A stretch of DNA of 64,000 bases from an uncultured Actinomycetes bacterium (lineage in GTDB: Bacteria > Actinomycetota > Actinomycetes > Nanopelagicales > Nanopelagicaceae), in contig CAIKCJ010000026.1 of NCBI GenBank assembly GCA_903825945.1, positions 21,059 through 85,058 of the forward strand, written 5' to 3'. Both the position numbers and the translations under genes were made by a program. A model generated the notes under the pieces. It had not been told where the DNA came from. It worked only from the letters and a program-made list of their open reading frames with translations, and made no database searches. This document shows, piece by piece, positions 56,326 through 64,000 of the stretch; the stretch's first letter is position 1, and each line of letters begins with the position of its first letter.

Positions 56326-57399
56326 CTACTTGGAATTTGTGCTCGAAGGATCTGACGTTGTGGCAGAGGCCACCGGCGTAAAGGTTGGCTGAGAGTCTGT
56401 TAGCGCTACCCATACCTGTCCAGGGTGGAAATAAGCCTGCGAACCATTTGCAAGAGTCCATGTAGTTGGCGAAGACGGAGTCGGGCGGTTCCAGGTAATT
56501 GGGAACTCCCTTCCATCTCGAAGGAGGTATCCAGTGCCCGAACCAACGGTGTTGCTAAATGGCGTGTAGTTTCCTAAGTGATCATGGTAGATCGAGTTAG
56601 TAATACTCACCTCTTGGACAACCAAGGTGGGTGAGCCCAGTTGGATTCCATCGCCATCAAGATCTGGCTTACCCATATAACTCAGAAGCCAACGCGATTG
56701 ATCGACCGACCAGGAAGCCTCATAACGCGAACTTGGCCACTTTAGGGATACTCCCGTAATCGGTGTTCCACCGGCTGGAAGAGAGCCGAATTGCCACCCC
56801 ACAGATTGCGCTGTTGTGATCTTCCTGCCCTCGACAGTGATTGATTTATCGAGAAGCGCTTTGGGATCAACCAACATATTTGTAGGAGCTACTCGTGTGG
56901 CATCGCGCGAATAGATACTCGATGGCTCGTGGTCAGCACCGACATCCTCGATATTTGCCGCATCCAACACTGGAAGAAACAGAGTCTGCGCTCCGCTAAA
57001 CGCCAAGGCTGCATGACCGTATTGGGCCATAAGATCAATATCGCTGATTCTTGCAGAGCGAACAGGACCAATTTTTGGAGGCAACGCATTAGAAAATACA
57101 GCAGCTAGACGAGTGAGCCCACCTTCTACTTGTTCGATGTATACGACGTCAGCGCTATTGAGACCAACTTGTGGATGAGCCGGTGGTGTATCGTCGACCT
57201 TCACGAAGAGCACAGGGCCATTAACCCCTGGCATGCCAGTCAGTGCGTTTGTACCCGCGGATGTACTTGTTTGCGTTGACTGCGATTGAGACGACGAAGC
57301 ATTTTTAGTGCCTCCAGCACCGCATGAACTCAGAACCACTAAAGATAGAGCTCCTAAAAATCCATATGCGAGAACTCGCATTCTGCTTGATTGCATCAC
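56326..57399 (-). CDS. DUF3048 domain-containing lipoprotein
   Basis: A 357-residue exported protein. Residues 1-26 form a lipoprotein signal with the lipobox LSSC, followed by a Ser/Thr/Gln-rich linker. The mature part has FVKVDDTPPAHPQVGLNSADVVYIEQVEGGLTR split over the DUF3048 core, and PVRSARISDIDLMAQYG. Family function is unknown (YerB-like in Bacillus). The last residues are again Ser/Thr-rich. It overlaps the LemA-like gene by 4 bp. Confidence 0.9.
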   Translation of the reverse strand: MMQSSRMRVLAYGFLGALSLVVLSSCGAGGTKNASSSQSQSTQTSTSAGTNALTGMPGVNGPVLFVKVDDTPPAHPQVGLNSADVVYIEQVEGGLTRLAAVFSNALPPKIGPVRSARISDIDLMAQYGHAALAFSGAQTLFLPVLDAANIEDVGADHEPSSIYSRDATRVAPTNMLVDPKALLDKSITVEGRKITTAQSVGWQFGSLPAGGTPITGVSLKWPSSRYEASWSVDQSRWLLSYMGKPDLDGDGIQLGSPTLVVQEVSITNSIYHDHLGNYTPFSNTVGSGTGYLLRDGREFPITWNRPTPSSPTTWTLANGSQAYFHPGQVWVALTDSQPTFTPVASATTSDPSSTNSK

Positions 57400-57899
57400 T
57401 TAATAACATCCTCTTCAAACGAATAGCGAATAGGCAATTTTGCTCGACCTGCAAGCCGAAAAAATTTGTAGATGAAGCGTGCGCGCATCTTCTCAACAGA
57501 TGTTACAGCTTCGAGATGAATTAATATTGCGAAGGTGATCTTCTCTGTAAGGGAAGTTAACTCTTCAAGAAGTGGAAGAGGGACGTTTATCTCACCATTA
57601 GTGGCTGCTGATTTCAGGAAGTTCATAGATTCCGACAAGGAGCGTTCGGCATCGCTACGTTCGGATATTGAATCCTCGCGACTTACATATGCGGACTCGG
57701 TGAGTAAAAATTCTGTCGCAGGATCGAGTTCACAGAGATGTGAGATTTCAAGAGCTAGAGCGGCTCTACGTTGCAATAAGGCATCGAGGTGCTCCCACGA
57801 AGTTTCTACACGATGGTGTAATCGATCCAAACGTGATGCTGAAAATGAGAGATACCAGGCGAACAGGACCACGATCAGAACAGTCAACAGAATGTACAT
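57396..57899 (-). CDS. LemA-like membrane-anchored hypothetical protein
   Basis: A 167-residue protein with one N-terminal membrane helix (about 2-20) and then a helical region, SRLDRLHHRVETSWEHLDALLQRRAALA, resembling the first long helices of LemA. It ends with a basic region. Similar proteins lie next to pimA in other actinobacteria, but no function is known. It abuts pimA (57899/57900) and overlaps the DUF3048 gene by 4 bp. Confidence 0.75.
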   Translation of the reverse strand: MYILLTVLIVVLFAWYLSFSASRLDRLHHRVETSWEHLDALLQRRAALALEISHLCELDPATEFLLTESAYVSREDSISERSDAERSLSESMNFLKSAATNGEINVPLPLLEELTSLTEKITFAILIHLEAVTSVEKMRARFIYKFFRLAGRAKLPIRYSFEEDVIK

Positions 57900-59093
57900 T
57901 TAACGACCCCTCTTCCATGAAGCGCTCTCGCTACCAATACCTACTTTTCCATGTCCAGCCATTGCAGATTCATAGACGCTGAGGATCCGTGACGCGACTG
58001 CACTCCAATCGTATTGGAGAGCTGCCTCGATCCCAGCTCGAGAAAGCCGTGCTAATGCATCGTGATTTGAGCTCAAGAAATTAATGGCATCTGCGAGCGA
58101 TATCGGATCTTCATTTGCAAAAAGAGATCCGTTGGCACCATCTGCAAGAAGGGCCCGAAAGGCCGGAATGTCGCTAGCTACAACCGCAGCCCCTGCAGCC
58201 ATAGCCTCTGCAATGATGATTCCAAACGACTCTCCACCCGTATTGGGAGCAACATAGAGGTGAAGAGATTGCAAGAACTCGGCTTTGCCTTGATGAGAAA
58301 GCCGTCCCAGAAACTTTACATGCTTTCGAATTAAAGGATCGAGTGCGGCAGAGATTTTTGAACTATCCCCAGGGCCCGCAACGAGCAATTCAACACTTGG
58401 ATTGCGTTTGATAATTGCAGGTAACGACTTCAGTAGTAGTGGCAACCCTTTGCGCTCTTCTTCAAAACGACCGAGGAATCCAATCTTCAGAGTAGATGAA
58501 AGTCGTTGCTCAATATCTGCGCGACCAGATGCATAGTGCGCATAGTCAATCCCGTTAGGGATGATCACCGCGGAGGTTCCATAGAGCGAGGTCATAGTTT
58601 CGTGGGCCATCTCGCTCACCGCTATTCGCGCTCCTAGCTTTTCGATCATCGGCTCTATCAGGCCACCAGCGGCTGCGATTGCTCTCATGCGTGGAGTTGA
58701 TGCATGGAATGTTCCAACCATCGGACCTTCGGCCGACCAGCATGCAAGTAAGGAGAGCGATGGAATGCCAGGTTCGTGCAAATGCAGTACATCAAAATCA
58801 CCAGCCGCAATCCATTGACGCACACGAGAGGCTGCAATGGGGCCAAAGAGAACCCGTGCCACCGATCCATTGAAAGGAATCGATACTGGCCTTCCTGCGC
58901 TCACCAACCAAGGTTCAAGTGCAGCGCTCTCATCACTTACGGGGGCAATTACGGAAACTTGGTGACCTGCTGCAATAAAATGCTCTGCAAGTTCTTTTAC
59001 ATGCACTTGAACTCCGCCAGGAACATCCCAGCCATAAGGGCAGACGATTCCAATTTTTAACTGGCGTGCATCACCGCTCAACGAAATCACCAT
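57900..59093 (-). CDS. pimA: Phosphatidyl-myo-inositol alpha-mannosyltransferase, GT4 family
   Basis: Adds the first mannose to phosphatidylinositol from GDP-mannose on the inner membrane face. The 397-residue GT-B enzyme has IGIVCPYGWDVPGGVQVHVKE (the PimA N-terminal loop), acceptor-side LHLHEPGIPSLSLLA, GFLGRFEEERKGLPLLLKSLP and the donor motif GESFGIIIAEAMAAG. The start overlaps the acyltransferase gene by 23 bp; GTG or TTG codons close by are alternatives. The pgsA-patA-pimA order supports the call. Confidence 0.92.
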   Translation of the reverse strand: MVISLSGDARQLKIGIVCPYGWDVPGGVQVHVKELAEHFIAAGHQVSVIAPVSDESAALEPWLVSAGRPVSIPFNGSVARVLFGPIAASRVRQWIAAGDFDVLHLHEPGIPSLSLLACWSAEGPMVGTFHASTPRMRAIAAAGGLIEPMIEKLGARIAVSEMAHETMTSLYGTSAVIIPNGIDYAHYASGRADIEQRLSSTLKIGFLGRFEEERKGLPLLLKSLPAIIKRNPSVELLVAGPGDSSKISAALDPLIRKHVKFLGRLSHQGKAEFLQSLHLYVAPNTGGESFGIIIAEAMAAGAAVVASDIPAFRALLADGANGSLFANEDPISLADAINFLSSNHDALARLSRAGIEAALQYDWSAVASRILSVYESAMAGHGKVGIGSESASWKRGR

Positions 59094-59955
59094 CTACCCA
59101 AATTCGTTGGAGCATATGCCAATCAACAATGTTCTCTTTGAGATGAGCTTCAAGCCTGTGCGCGGTCTGCTGAATCATCACTGCTACTTTTTCCGAAGTA
59201 TTTCCTTCATCGGGAACAGGAATTGCTTCGTCAAAATGAATATGCAAACCGTTGGGGGCGTAACTGACAAATGCCGTTATTAAAGGTGCGCCAGTCTGAA
59301 TGGACAAGAGAGCTGGTCCCCCAGGCATGCGTGCCAGTCCCCCGCAAAATTCAACATCCACCCCATTTTTGGATAGGTCACGATCTGCCACGAGCGCCAC
59401 AAGCCTATTTGCGCGCAGGCGTTGCGAGAGTAAAGCAAGGGAGCGCGAACTCGCATCTAAAACTTCCATGCCAAGTGATTCCCGATAACTCACAAACTTT
59501 CGAAAGAGTTTTTCAGGCTCTAGATGTTCTGCAACCGTCACCACCGGCGCCCCTGTTTTGCAAAAGTAAGCACCAGCATGATCCCAATTGCCAGCATGCG
59601 GGAGCGAGACGATGCAACCCCGCCCCGCTGCCAAAGGTTCGCGAAGAAACTCCTCATTGCTCACCGTCACTGAAGAGATAATCCTTTTCTCACTCCAAGA
59701 GGGTAGACGAAAAGTGTCACACCAATATCGCAAGTAAGAGCGCATACCAGCCTTAACGGCAGTCTCTAATTGCGATTCGGAATATTCAGGATGGACGCGT
59801 GCATAATTTTTCCGAAGTCGAACGACTCCCGCGACGTTTGATTTGGTCACTCGATCAGCGACAAACTGCATAAGCGAATAAGCCATACGTGCCGGCATGT
59901 AACGAAGCGCGCTCCACGCGAGGGCATATGCCAAGTAGGTGAGCCTAGATTTCAC
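59071..59955 (-). CDS. patA: Phosphatidylinositol mannoside acyltransferase (PatA-like, LPLAT family)
   Basis: Acylates a mannose of PIM in mycobacteria. The 294-residue product belongs to the HtrB/LPLAT family, with the catalytic HxxxxD in LPHAGNWDHAGAYF and the substrate segment DRDLSKNGVDVEFCGGLARMPGGPA. A hydrophobic N-terminus (about 6-30) should bind the membrane. It starts 3 bp after the pgsA stop. Confidence 0.9.
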   Translation of the reverse strand: MKSRLTYLAYALAWSALRYMPARMAYSLMQFVADRVTKSNVAGVVRLRKNYARVHPEYSESQLETAVKAGMRSYLRYWCDTFRLPSWSEKRIISSVTVSNEEFLREPLAAGRGCIVSLPHAGNWDHAGAYFCKTGAPVVTVAEHLEPEKLFRKFVSYRESLGMEVLDASSRSLALLSQRLRANRLVALVADRDLSKNGVDVEFCGGLARMPGGPALLSIQTGAPLITAFVSYAPNGLHIHFDEAIPVPDEGNTSEKVAVMIQQTAHRLEAHLKENIVDWHMLQRIWVDGDFVER

Positions 59956-59958
59956 CAG

Positions 59959-60570
59959 TTAAGCCTTAGCGATGTGTGTGGCTCGATACACAATAATTAG
60001 TCTTTCAAAGACTGTGTAGGTACTTACTATCGCCAAGACCCAGGCTCCGATTGCCAAGGCATATCGTGTTCCCAGACCCGCAAAACCTATTGCAAAGAAA
60101 ATGATCAAAAGTCGTTCTGTTCGCTCAGCAAATCCTCCGCTGCATTCAATTCCTAGTCCCTCAGCACGTGCCTTAATGTAAGAAACGAGAGTTCCTGCGA
60201 CAAGCGCCGTAAGCAAGACTGGAACGAGTCGATCAGAACTTTTGTTCAGGTGATATGCCACAGATCCAAGGACCGCTGAGTCGGTCACGCGATCTAACGT
60301 CGAATCAAGCAACGCTCCCCACCGCGATCCACCGGTTGGCGATAGGCGCGCGATAGTTCCATCCAAGAGATCAAAGAGGACGAAAAATACGCAGACAACC
60401 ATTCCCCAGAAATAGTGGCCATAACTGAAAAAGAAAATTGCGGCCAGGGTAGATCCGATCCCACCTAGAGCGCTAACAATATTTGCACTTACGCCTATGC
60501 GCAGGAGGCCACGGCAGAGCGGAGTAATAAAACGTGTCACCGGGGCTTTGATTGAACTTTGTAGCACCAT
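59959..60570 (-). CDS. pgsA: Phosphatidylinositol phosphate synthase (CDP-alcohol phosphatidyltransferase)
   Basis: Makes PI phosphate from CDP-diacylglycerol and inositol phosphate. The 203-residue membrane enzyme carries the full signature DLLDGTIARLSPTGG followed by GALLDSTLD (D-x2-DG-x2-AR-x9-G-x3-D-x3-D). About five or six helices are present. ATG 60570 has TACGAT only 3 nt upstream; GTG 60567, the next codon, would have it at 6 nt, so GTG may be the true start. Confidence 0.92.
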   Translation of the reverse strand: MVLQSSIKAPVTRFITPLCRGLLRIGVSANIVSALGGIGSTLAAIFFFSYGHYFWGMVVCVFFVLFDLLDGTIARLSPTGGSRWGALLDSTLDRVTDSAVLGSVAYHLNKSSDRLVPVLLTALVAGTLVSYIKARAEGLGIECSGGFAERTERLLIIFFAIGFAGLGTRYALAIGAWVLAIVSTYTVFERLIIVYRATHIAKA

Positions 60571-60573
60571 AAC

Positions 60574-60583
60574 ATCGTAGGCT
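60574..60583. promoter_or_regulatory. Overlapping divergent -10 hexamers for pgsA and the GTPase-like gene
   Basis: Plus-strand ATCGTAGGCT reads as TACGAT for the minus strand (60579-60574) and TAGGCT for the plus strand (60578-60583), sharing two bases. The distances to the starts are 3-6 nt (pgsA) and 8 nt (plus gene). Confidence 0.35.
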
Positions 60584-60591
60584 TTGTAGCC

Positions 60592-61176
60592 GTGAGCAAC
60601 CTAATTAATGAGAGCAATTCGCCAAAAATTTCGATAATTGGCAAGAATTCTGTGACCTTGGCTCATGCCCTCAGTATCCAAAGCGTTGAGTTAGAGGTTG
60701 CCGACGGAGCCTTATTTATTGTGAGCGCAACGGATGGAATAGTCAGCGCTGACATCGCCTCTTGGCGTCTGGCCCGTGAACTGTATATCCCCTCTTTGGT
60801 AGTAATTACCGAGCTCGCATCGAGTGAGATTGATTTCGAGGACATGACCGCGATTGCCGCCAAAATGCTCGACCCGGTAGTTACTCCATATTTAGTTCTT
60901 CACGGTGATGATGGCTCGCCAGCAGCGCTGATCGAACTCCAATCGCTGTTAATCCACGATTACACATCTGGAACGAACGCTAAGGAACCAGCAGATCAAG
61001 AACACATCGAACTGGTGCAAGAATTTCGCGAGGAATATCTTGAACAGCTCGAAGATGCGGGTGAAGATAGCTTTGAGGCCGGACTGCTTTTCCCAGCACT
61101 TCCGTGGGTAGAAGGAACCCCGATCGGAATTGCTGAAATAAGAGGCTACCTAAACCAGGTTCCAGTTATCCGCTAA
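60592..61176 (+). CDS. Protein resembling a degenerate translational GTPase (EF-G-like) domain
   Basis: A 194-residue acidic protein of unknown function. Residues about 12-120 follow the second half of a translation-factor G domain: VEVADGALFIVSATDGIV-like stretch (read here as ELEVADGALFIVSATDG), then ASWRLARELYIPSLVVITEL, where NKxD should be, then FEDMTAIAAKML. There is no P-loop GxxxxGKT and no NKxD, so nucleotide binding is unlikely. A GTG start, 21 bp from the divergent pgsA, is preceded by TAGGCT. It lies between pgsA and HIT and its end overlaps the HIT gene. Confidence 0.7.
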   Translation: MSNLINESNSPKISIIGKNSVTLAHALSIQSVELEVADGALFIVSATDGIVSADIASWRLARELYIPSLVVITELASSEIDFEDMTAIAAKMLDPVVTPYLVLHGDDGSPAALIELQSLLIHDYTSGTNAKEPADQEHIELVQEFREEYLEQLEDAGEDSFEAGLLFPALPWVEGTPIGIAEIRGYLNQVPVIR

Positions 61177-61692
61177 ATCTTTACGCGTGGTCTGTAGGAG
61201 GACTGGTAATACTTTTGTCTGCCCAATAATTGGCATGAAATTTGCATCTCCAGACCAGCGAGGCACCACGTGCTGGTGGATGTGCTCAGCAATTCCAGCA
61301 CCAGAGATGGCGCCCTGGTTCATTCCAAGGTTGAATCCTTTAGCGTTACTTACTTTGCGCAATACTTTCATCGAGTGTGCTGTCAGCTCTCCGATCTCAT
61401 TGCGTTCTTCAGCTGTCAGTTCTGTCAGATCTGCGACGTGTCGGTATGCACATACCAACAGATGTCCTGCGTTATATGGATAAAGATTCATCACCACATA
61501 CGCCGTTGCGCCTCGCGCGACGATTAGGCCATCTTCATCGCTGAGTGAGGGTACGCGGCAGAACGGGCAAAGGACATCATTGCCAGGCAACGGACGGTTT
61601 TCTCCAGAGAGGTAGTCCATCCGATGTGGCGCCCAGAGTCTGCCCCAACGATCTGGCATTCCTGCTCCGCCTTCGAGAGATTCCATCTCCAT
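61150..61692 (-). CDS. HIT family hydrolase/nucleotidyl transferase
   Basis: A 180-residue histidine-triad protein. The active site reads HIHQHVVPRW; a zinc site is suggested by CPFCRVP near residue 42. It resembles the actinobacterial Ap4A phosphorylase-like group, which acts on dinucleoside polyphosphates. It follows thrS by 5 bp. Its last 27 bp overlap the convergent plus-strand gene. Confidence 0.9.
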   Translation of the reverse strand: MEMESLEGGAGMPDRWGRLWAPHRMDYLSGENRPLPGNDVLCPFCRVPSLSDEDGLIVARGATAYVVMNLYPYNAGHLLVCAYRHVADLTELTAEERNEIGELTAHSMKVLRKVSNAKGFNLGMNQGAISGAGIAEHIHQHVVPRWSGDANFMPIIGQTKVLPVLLQTTRKDLADNWNLV

Positions 61693-61697
61693 CCGAG

Positions 61698-63683
61698 TTA
61701 GATCTGAGTACGACTGGTGATCGAAGCGAGAATTTCGGCGATCGCATCGGCGATCGGCAATCCGTTCTTCTGTTCACCATTGCGATAACGGAAGGAAACA
61801 GCTCCAGCTGCTTGATCTTCTTCACCTGCGATCATCATGAATGGAATCTTCTCAAGTTGTGCGTTGCGAACCTTTTTCTGCATGCGATCATCAGAAGTAT
61901 CTACATCGACACGAATTCCTTGCTTTCGCATTTGCGCAGCTACATCCTGGAGATATGGCGTGAAAGCTTCTGCAACTGGAATTCCACGAACTTGAACAGG
62001 CGCTAACCACGGCGGGAATGCTCCCGCATAATGCTCTGTCAGAACTCCAAAGAATCGTTCGATTGAACCAAAAAGCGCACGGTGAATCATCACCGGTTGC
62101 TGGCGGGAACCATCATTGGATTGGTATTCAAGATCAAAGCGTTGAGGCAATTGGAAATCCACCTGAATGGTAGACATCTGCCAAGTGCGACCAATGGCGT
62201 CTTTCGCTTGGACAGAAATCTTAGGACCGTAGAACGCGGCTCCTTCGGGATCCAAAACCAGCTCGAGGCTCTGTTTGCTGGCCGCTTGTCGAAGCGCCTC
62301 TGTAGCTGCAGCCCAGTCTTCATCTGAACCAACAGACTTAGCAGGGTTGCGAGTTGAGAGTTCGAGGTAGAAATCATCTAAACCGTAATCACGAAGCAGG
62401 TTAAGCACGAAAGTTAGAAGTGAATCCAACTCCCCCATCATCTGATCTTTTGTGCAGTAAATATGGGCATCATCTTGAGTAAAACCGCGAGCACGAGTGA
62501 GGCCATGAATAACGCCTGACTTTTCATAGCGATAGACGGTGCCGAATTCGAAGAGACGTAGCGGAAGCTCGCGATATGAACGACTGCCTGACTTGTAAAT
62601 CAGATTGTGAAACGGACAGTTCATGGGCTTCATGTAGTACTTCTGGCCTTGACGTTTAACCGTGCCATCAGCGTGAAGTTCTTCATCCATCACCATTGGC
62701 GGGTACATACCTTCGGAGTACCAGTCGAGGTGGCCAGATGTTTCAAAGAGAGCTGCTTTTGTTAGGTGAGGTGAATATACAAATTGATATCCCTCTTCTT
62801 CGTGGCGTCTGCGCGAATAATCTTCCATGGCGCGACGAATGATGCCGCCCTTTGGATGAAATACAGCGAGTCCGCTTCCGACCTCTTCTGGAAATGAGAA
62901 TAGGTCAAGCTCTGCACCTAAACGACGGTGATCACGTTTTTCTGCTTCGGTGAGCAGTGTGAGGTAGGAATCGAGTTCCTCTTGTGAAGGCCAAGCTGTG
63001 CCATAAATACGTTGAAGCATGGGATTCTTTTCCGACCCGCGCCAATACGCACCAGCTGATCGCATGAGCTTGAAAGCTGGTATCAATTTGGTTGAAGGTA
63101 GGTGTGGTCCGCGGCAGAGGTCCTTCCATACCGGTTGTCCATCGCGACCAAGATTGTCATAGATAGTGAGCTCTGAGCCGCCTACTTCGACGCTTGACTC
63201 ATCATCACTGCCTTTGATCCCAATTAATTCACATTTGTAAGGTTCTGCAGCCAATTCAGTGCGTGCTTCAGTTTCAGTAACTACACGTCTTCTGAATCGT
63301 TGTCCCGCCTTAACAATTTTGCGCATCGCGGTTTCAAGTTTTTCGAGATCTTCCGGAGTAAAGGGACGCTCGGGATCAAAGTCATAATAGAAACCATCCG
63401 AAATCGGAGGTCCAATACCTAGTTTTGTCTCTGGAAAGACTTCCTGGACAGCTTGCGCTAACACGTGGGCTGTTGAGTGACGCAGTACGTTGAGACCATC
63501 TGGCGATCCAATAGTGATGGCTTCGATCTGATCGCCTTCGAAAATTTCGGTCCAGAGGTCACGGACTTCCCCGTTGATTCGGGCAACGATCACAGTTGGG
63601 TCATCGGCGAAAATATGTGTTGGGCGTATGTCGGCTTCGACAAGGCGAGCTTGTCCGTTGACAACGATATTTATCTGAGCCAT
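61698..63683 (-). CDS. thrS: Threonyl-tRNA synthetase
   Basis: Charges tRNA-Thr. The 661-residue product has an N-terminal TGS domain (about 1-60), the second additional/editing domain with [16 protein letters not shown], the zinc Cys in [13 protein letters not shown], class II motif 2 [18 protein letters not shown], and the anticodon-binding domain at the end. TAGGCT 6 nt before the ATG gives a leaderless-type start. No T-box is present. Confidence 0.97.
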   Translation of the reverse strand: MAQINIVVNGQARLVEADIRPTHIFADDPTVIVARINGEVRDLWTEIFEGDQIEAITIGSPDGLNVLRHSTAHVLAQAVQEVFPETKLGIGPPISDGFYYDFDPERPFTPEDLEKLETAMRKIVKAGQRFRRRVVTETEARTELAAEPYKCELIGIKGSDDESSVEVGGSELTIYDNLGRDGQPVWKDLCRGPHLPSTKLIPAFKLMRSAGAYWRGSEKNPMLQRIYGTAWPSQEELDSYLTLLTEAEKRDHRRLGAELDLFSFPEEVGSGLAVFHPKGGIIRRAMEDYSRRRHEEEGYQFVYSPHLTKAALFETSGHLDWYSEGMYPPMVMDEELHADGTVKRQGQKYYMKPMNCPFHNLIYKSGSRSYRELPLRLFEFGTVYRYEKSGVIHGLTRARGFTQDDAHIYCTKDQMMGELDSLLTFVLNLLRDYGLDDFYLELSTRNPAKSVGSDEDWAAATEALRQAASKQSLELVLDPEGAAFYGPKISVQAKDAIGRTWQMSTIQVDFQLPQRFDLEYQSNDGSRQQPVMIHRALFGSIERFFGVLTEHYAGAFPPWLAPVQVRGIPVAEAFTPYLQDVAAQMRKQGIRVDVDTSDDRMQKKVRNAQLEKIPFMMIAGEEDQAAGAVSFRYRNGEQKNGLPIADAIAEILASITSRTQI

Positions 63684-63689
63684 TTAGCT

Positions 63690-63695
63690 AGCCTA
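63690..63695 (-). promoter_or_regulatory. Leaderless-type -10 hexamer of thrS-HIT
   Basis: TAGGCT on the minus strand, exactly 6 nt before ATG 63683. Confidence 0.5.
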
Positions 63696-63754
63696 TCCAA
63701 TCCCCGATTGCAGAAGTGGGATTTCTGACAGTCCCCGGCTACCGCCTATCCACT

Positions 63755-63784
63755 TTGGCACTTAGCCAGGCAATGCGATAGATT
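63755..63784 (+). promoter_or_regulatory. Promoter of the tRNA-Gly/tRNA-Cys region
   Basis: -35 TTGGCA (63755-63760), 18-bp spacer, -10 TAGATT (63779-63784). The predicted start near 63791 leaves about 20 nt of leader before tRNA-Gly. Confidence 0.6.
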
Positions 63785-63810
63785 TGCTACTTGCCCAATT
63801 GGGTGAAAAT

Positions 63811-63883
63811 GCGGACGTAGCGCAGTTGGTAGCGCGGAACCTTGCCAAGGTTCAGGTCGCCGGTTCGAACCCGGTCGTCCGCT
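63811..63883 (+). tRNA. tRNA-Gly(GCC)
   Basis: A 73-nt tRNA: acceptor GCGGACG/CGTCCGC, D arm with AGCGCAGTTGGTAGCGC, anticodon arm AACCT-TGCCAAGGTT giving GCC, TPsiC arm GCCGGTTCGAACCCGGT. CCA is not encoded, unlike tRNA-Leu. Confidence 0.97.
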
Positions 63884-63900
63884 CTGTTGAACGCTAGAGC

Positions 63901-63920
63901 AACACCTTTAAGTGTTTTTT
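63901..63920 (+). terminator. Rho-independent terminator-like hairpin after tRNA-Gly
   Basis: AACAC-CTTTAA-GTGTT followed by TTTT. A short stem but with a U-tract, 17 bp after tRNA-Gly, before tRNA-Cys. Confidence 0.5.
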
Positions 63921-63938
63921 GTGTGAGTTAACAAGCAA

Positions 63939-64000
63939 GGTCGGATGGCCGAGAGGCGAGGCTCAGGACTGCAAATCCTGCCACACGGGTTCAAATCCCG
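63939..64000 (+). tRNA. tRNA-Cys(GCA), cut by the window end
   Basis: Starts GGTCGGATGGCCGAGAGGCG, with anticodon loop CTGCAAA giving GCA and the TPsiC arm CGGGTTCAAATCCCG. The 3' acceptor strand lies beyond base 64000. Confidence 0.93.

Noticed and set aside
63684..63810. A T-box leader for thrS, or one before alaS/hisS
   Set aside because: The upstream regions are too short, and thrS has a -10-like hexamer 6 nt before its start.
1..64000. Mobile elements, CRISPR arrays, toxin-antitoxin or phage genes
   Set aside because: No transposase, integrase, regularly spaced repeats or foreign-looking gene block was found; gene content and order are those of a core actinobacterial chromosome.

Overview
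This window looks like a streamlined, tightly packed chromosome of a free-living Actinomycetota. The actinobacterial signals are the mycothiol ligase MshC, an mIHF domain, the SCO1664/DUF3090/MSMEG_4193 trio, the phosphatidylinositol-mannoside genes (pgsA-patA-pimA), a PriA without helicase motifs, and the gene orders ruvC-ruvA-ruvB-secD-secF-rsh and pyrR-pyrB-pyrC-carA-carB. Coding density is very high, with many 1-8 bp overlaps. The longest gap without a convincing gene is about 230 bp (45276-45506), so no stretch over 300 bp lacks a gene. GC is moderate, and the apt and yajC genes expected in the relA-sec-ruv region are missing. This fits small-genome aquatic lineages such as Nanopelagicales (acI), but the taxonomic assignment is inference. 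I see no insertion sequence, prophage, CRISPR array or toxin-antitoxin pair.

Layout. 1-3550 (minus): start of metH, then mshC with three conserved actinobacterial genes. 3615-7904: aldo/keto reductase (+), M20 peptidase (-), tRNA-Leu(GAG), thymidine kinase (+), Zn alcohol dehydrogenase (+). 7935-10314 (minus): DUF554 protein, uppP, ABC ATPase. 10364-11294 (plus): a split ACT domain and phosphoserine phosphatase. 11312-20780 (minus): hisG-hisE-rpe-rsmB-fmt-def-priA-metK-coaBC-rpoZ. 20848-31443 (minus): an mIHF-guanylate kinase fusion and the complete pyrimidine operon pyrR-B-C-carAB-K-D-F. 31519-38519 (minus): nusB, efp, the shikimate genes aroQ-B-K-C-E with a small prepilin peptidase inserted, mltG, ruvX. 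38524-45275 (minus): alaS, DUF948, aspS, hisS, metallo-hydrolase. 45507-46808 (plus): DUF349 protein. 46812-57899 (minus): rsh, secF, secD, ruvBAC, yebC, pdxT, pdxS, DUF3048 lipoprotein, LemA-like protein. 57900-60570 (minus): PIM lipid synthesis. 60592-61176 (plus): a protein resembling a degenerate translational GTPase domain. 61150-63683 (minus): HIT protein and thrS. 63811-64000 (plus): tRNA-Gly(GCC) and the start of tRNA-Cys(GCA).

How it works together. The minus-strand gene train carries de novo UMP synthesis ending next to GMP kinase, chorismate synthesis, start and finish of protein synthesis (four tRNA synthetases, fmt/def, efp), Holliday-junction processing, protein export, pyridoxal phosphate synthesis and envelope lipids. 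Where transcription units begin, a TAnnnT -10-like hexamer repeatedly sits only 6-8 nt before the start codon with no Shine-Dalgarno. That implies leaderless mRNAs and helped me choose several starts. The pyr operon instead has a leader with a PyrR-binding consensus next to a strong RBS.

The most novel points are the single reading frame joining mIHF to guanylate kinase (with a good internal RBS-GTG at the domain junction), the GTPase-like protein lacking its P-loop, and the missing apt and yajC. All calls rest on reading the sequence; no database search was run.
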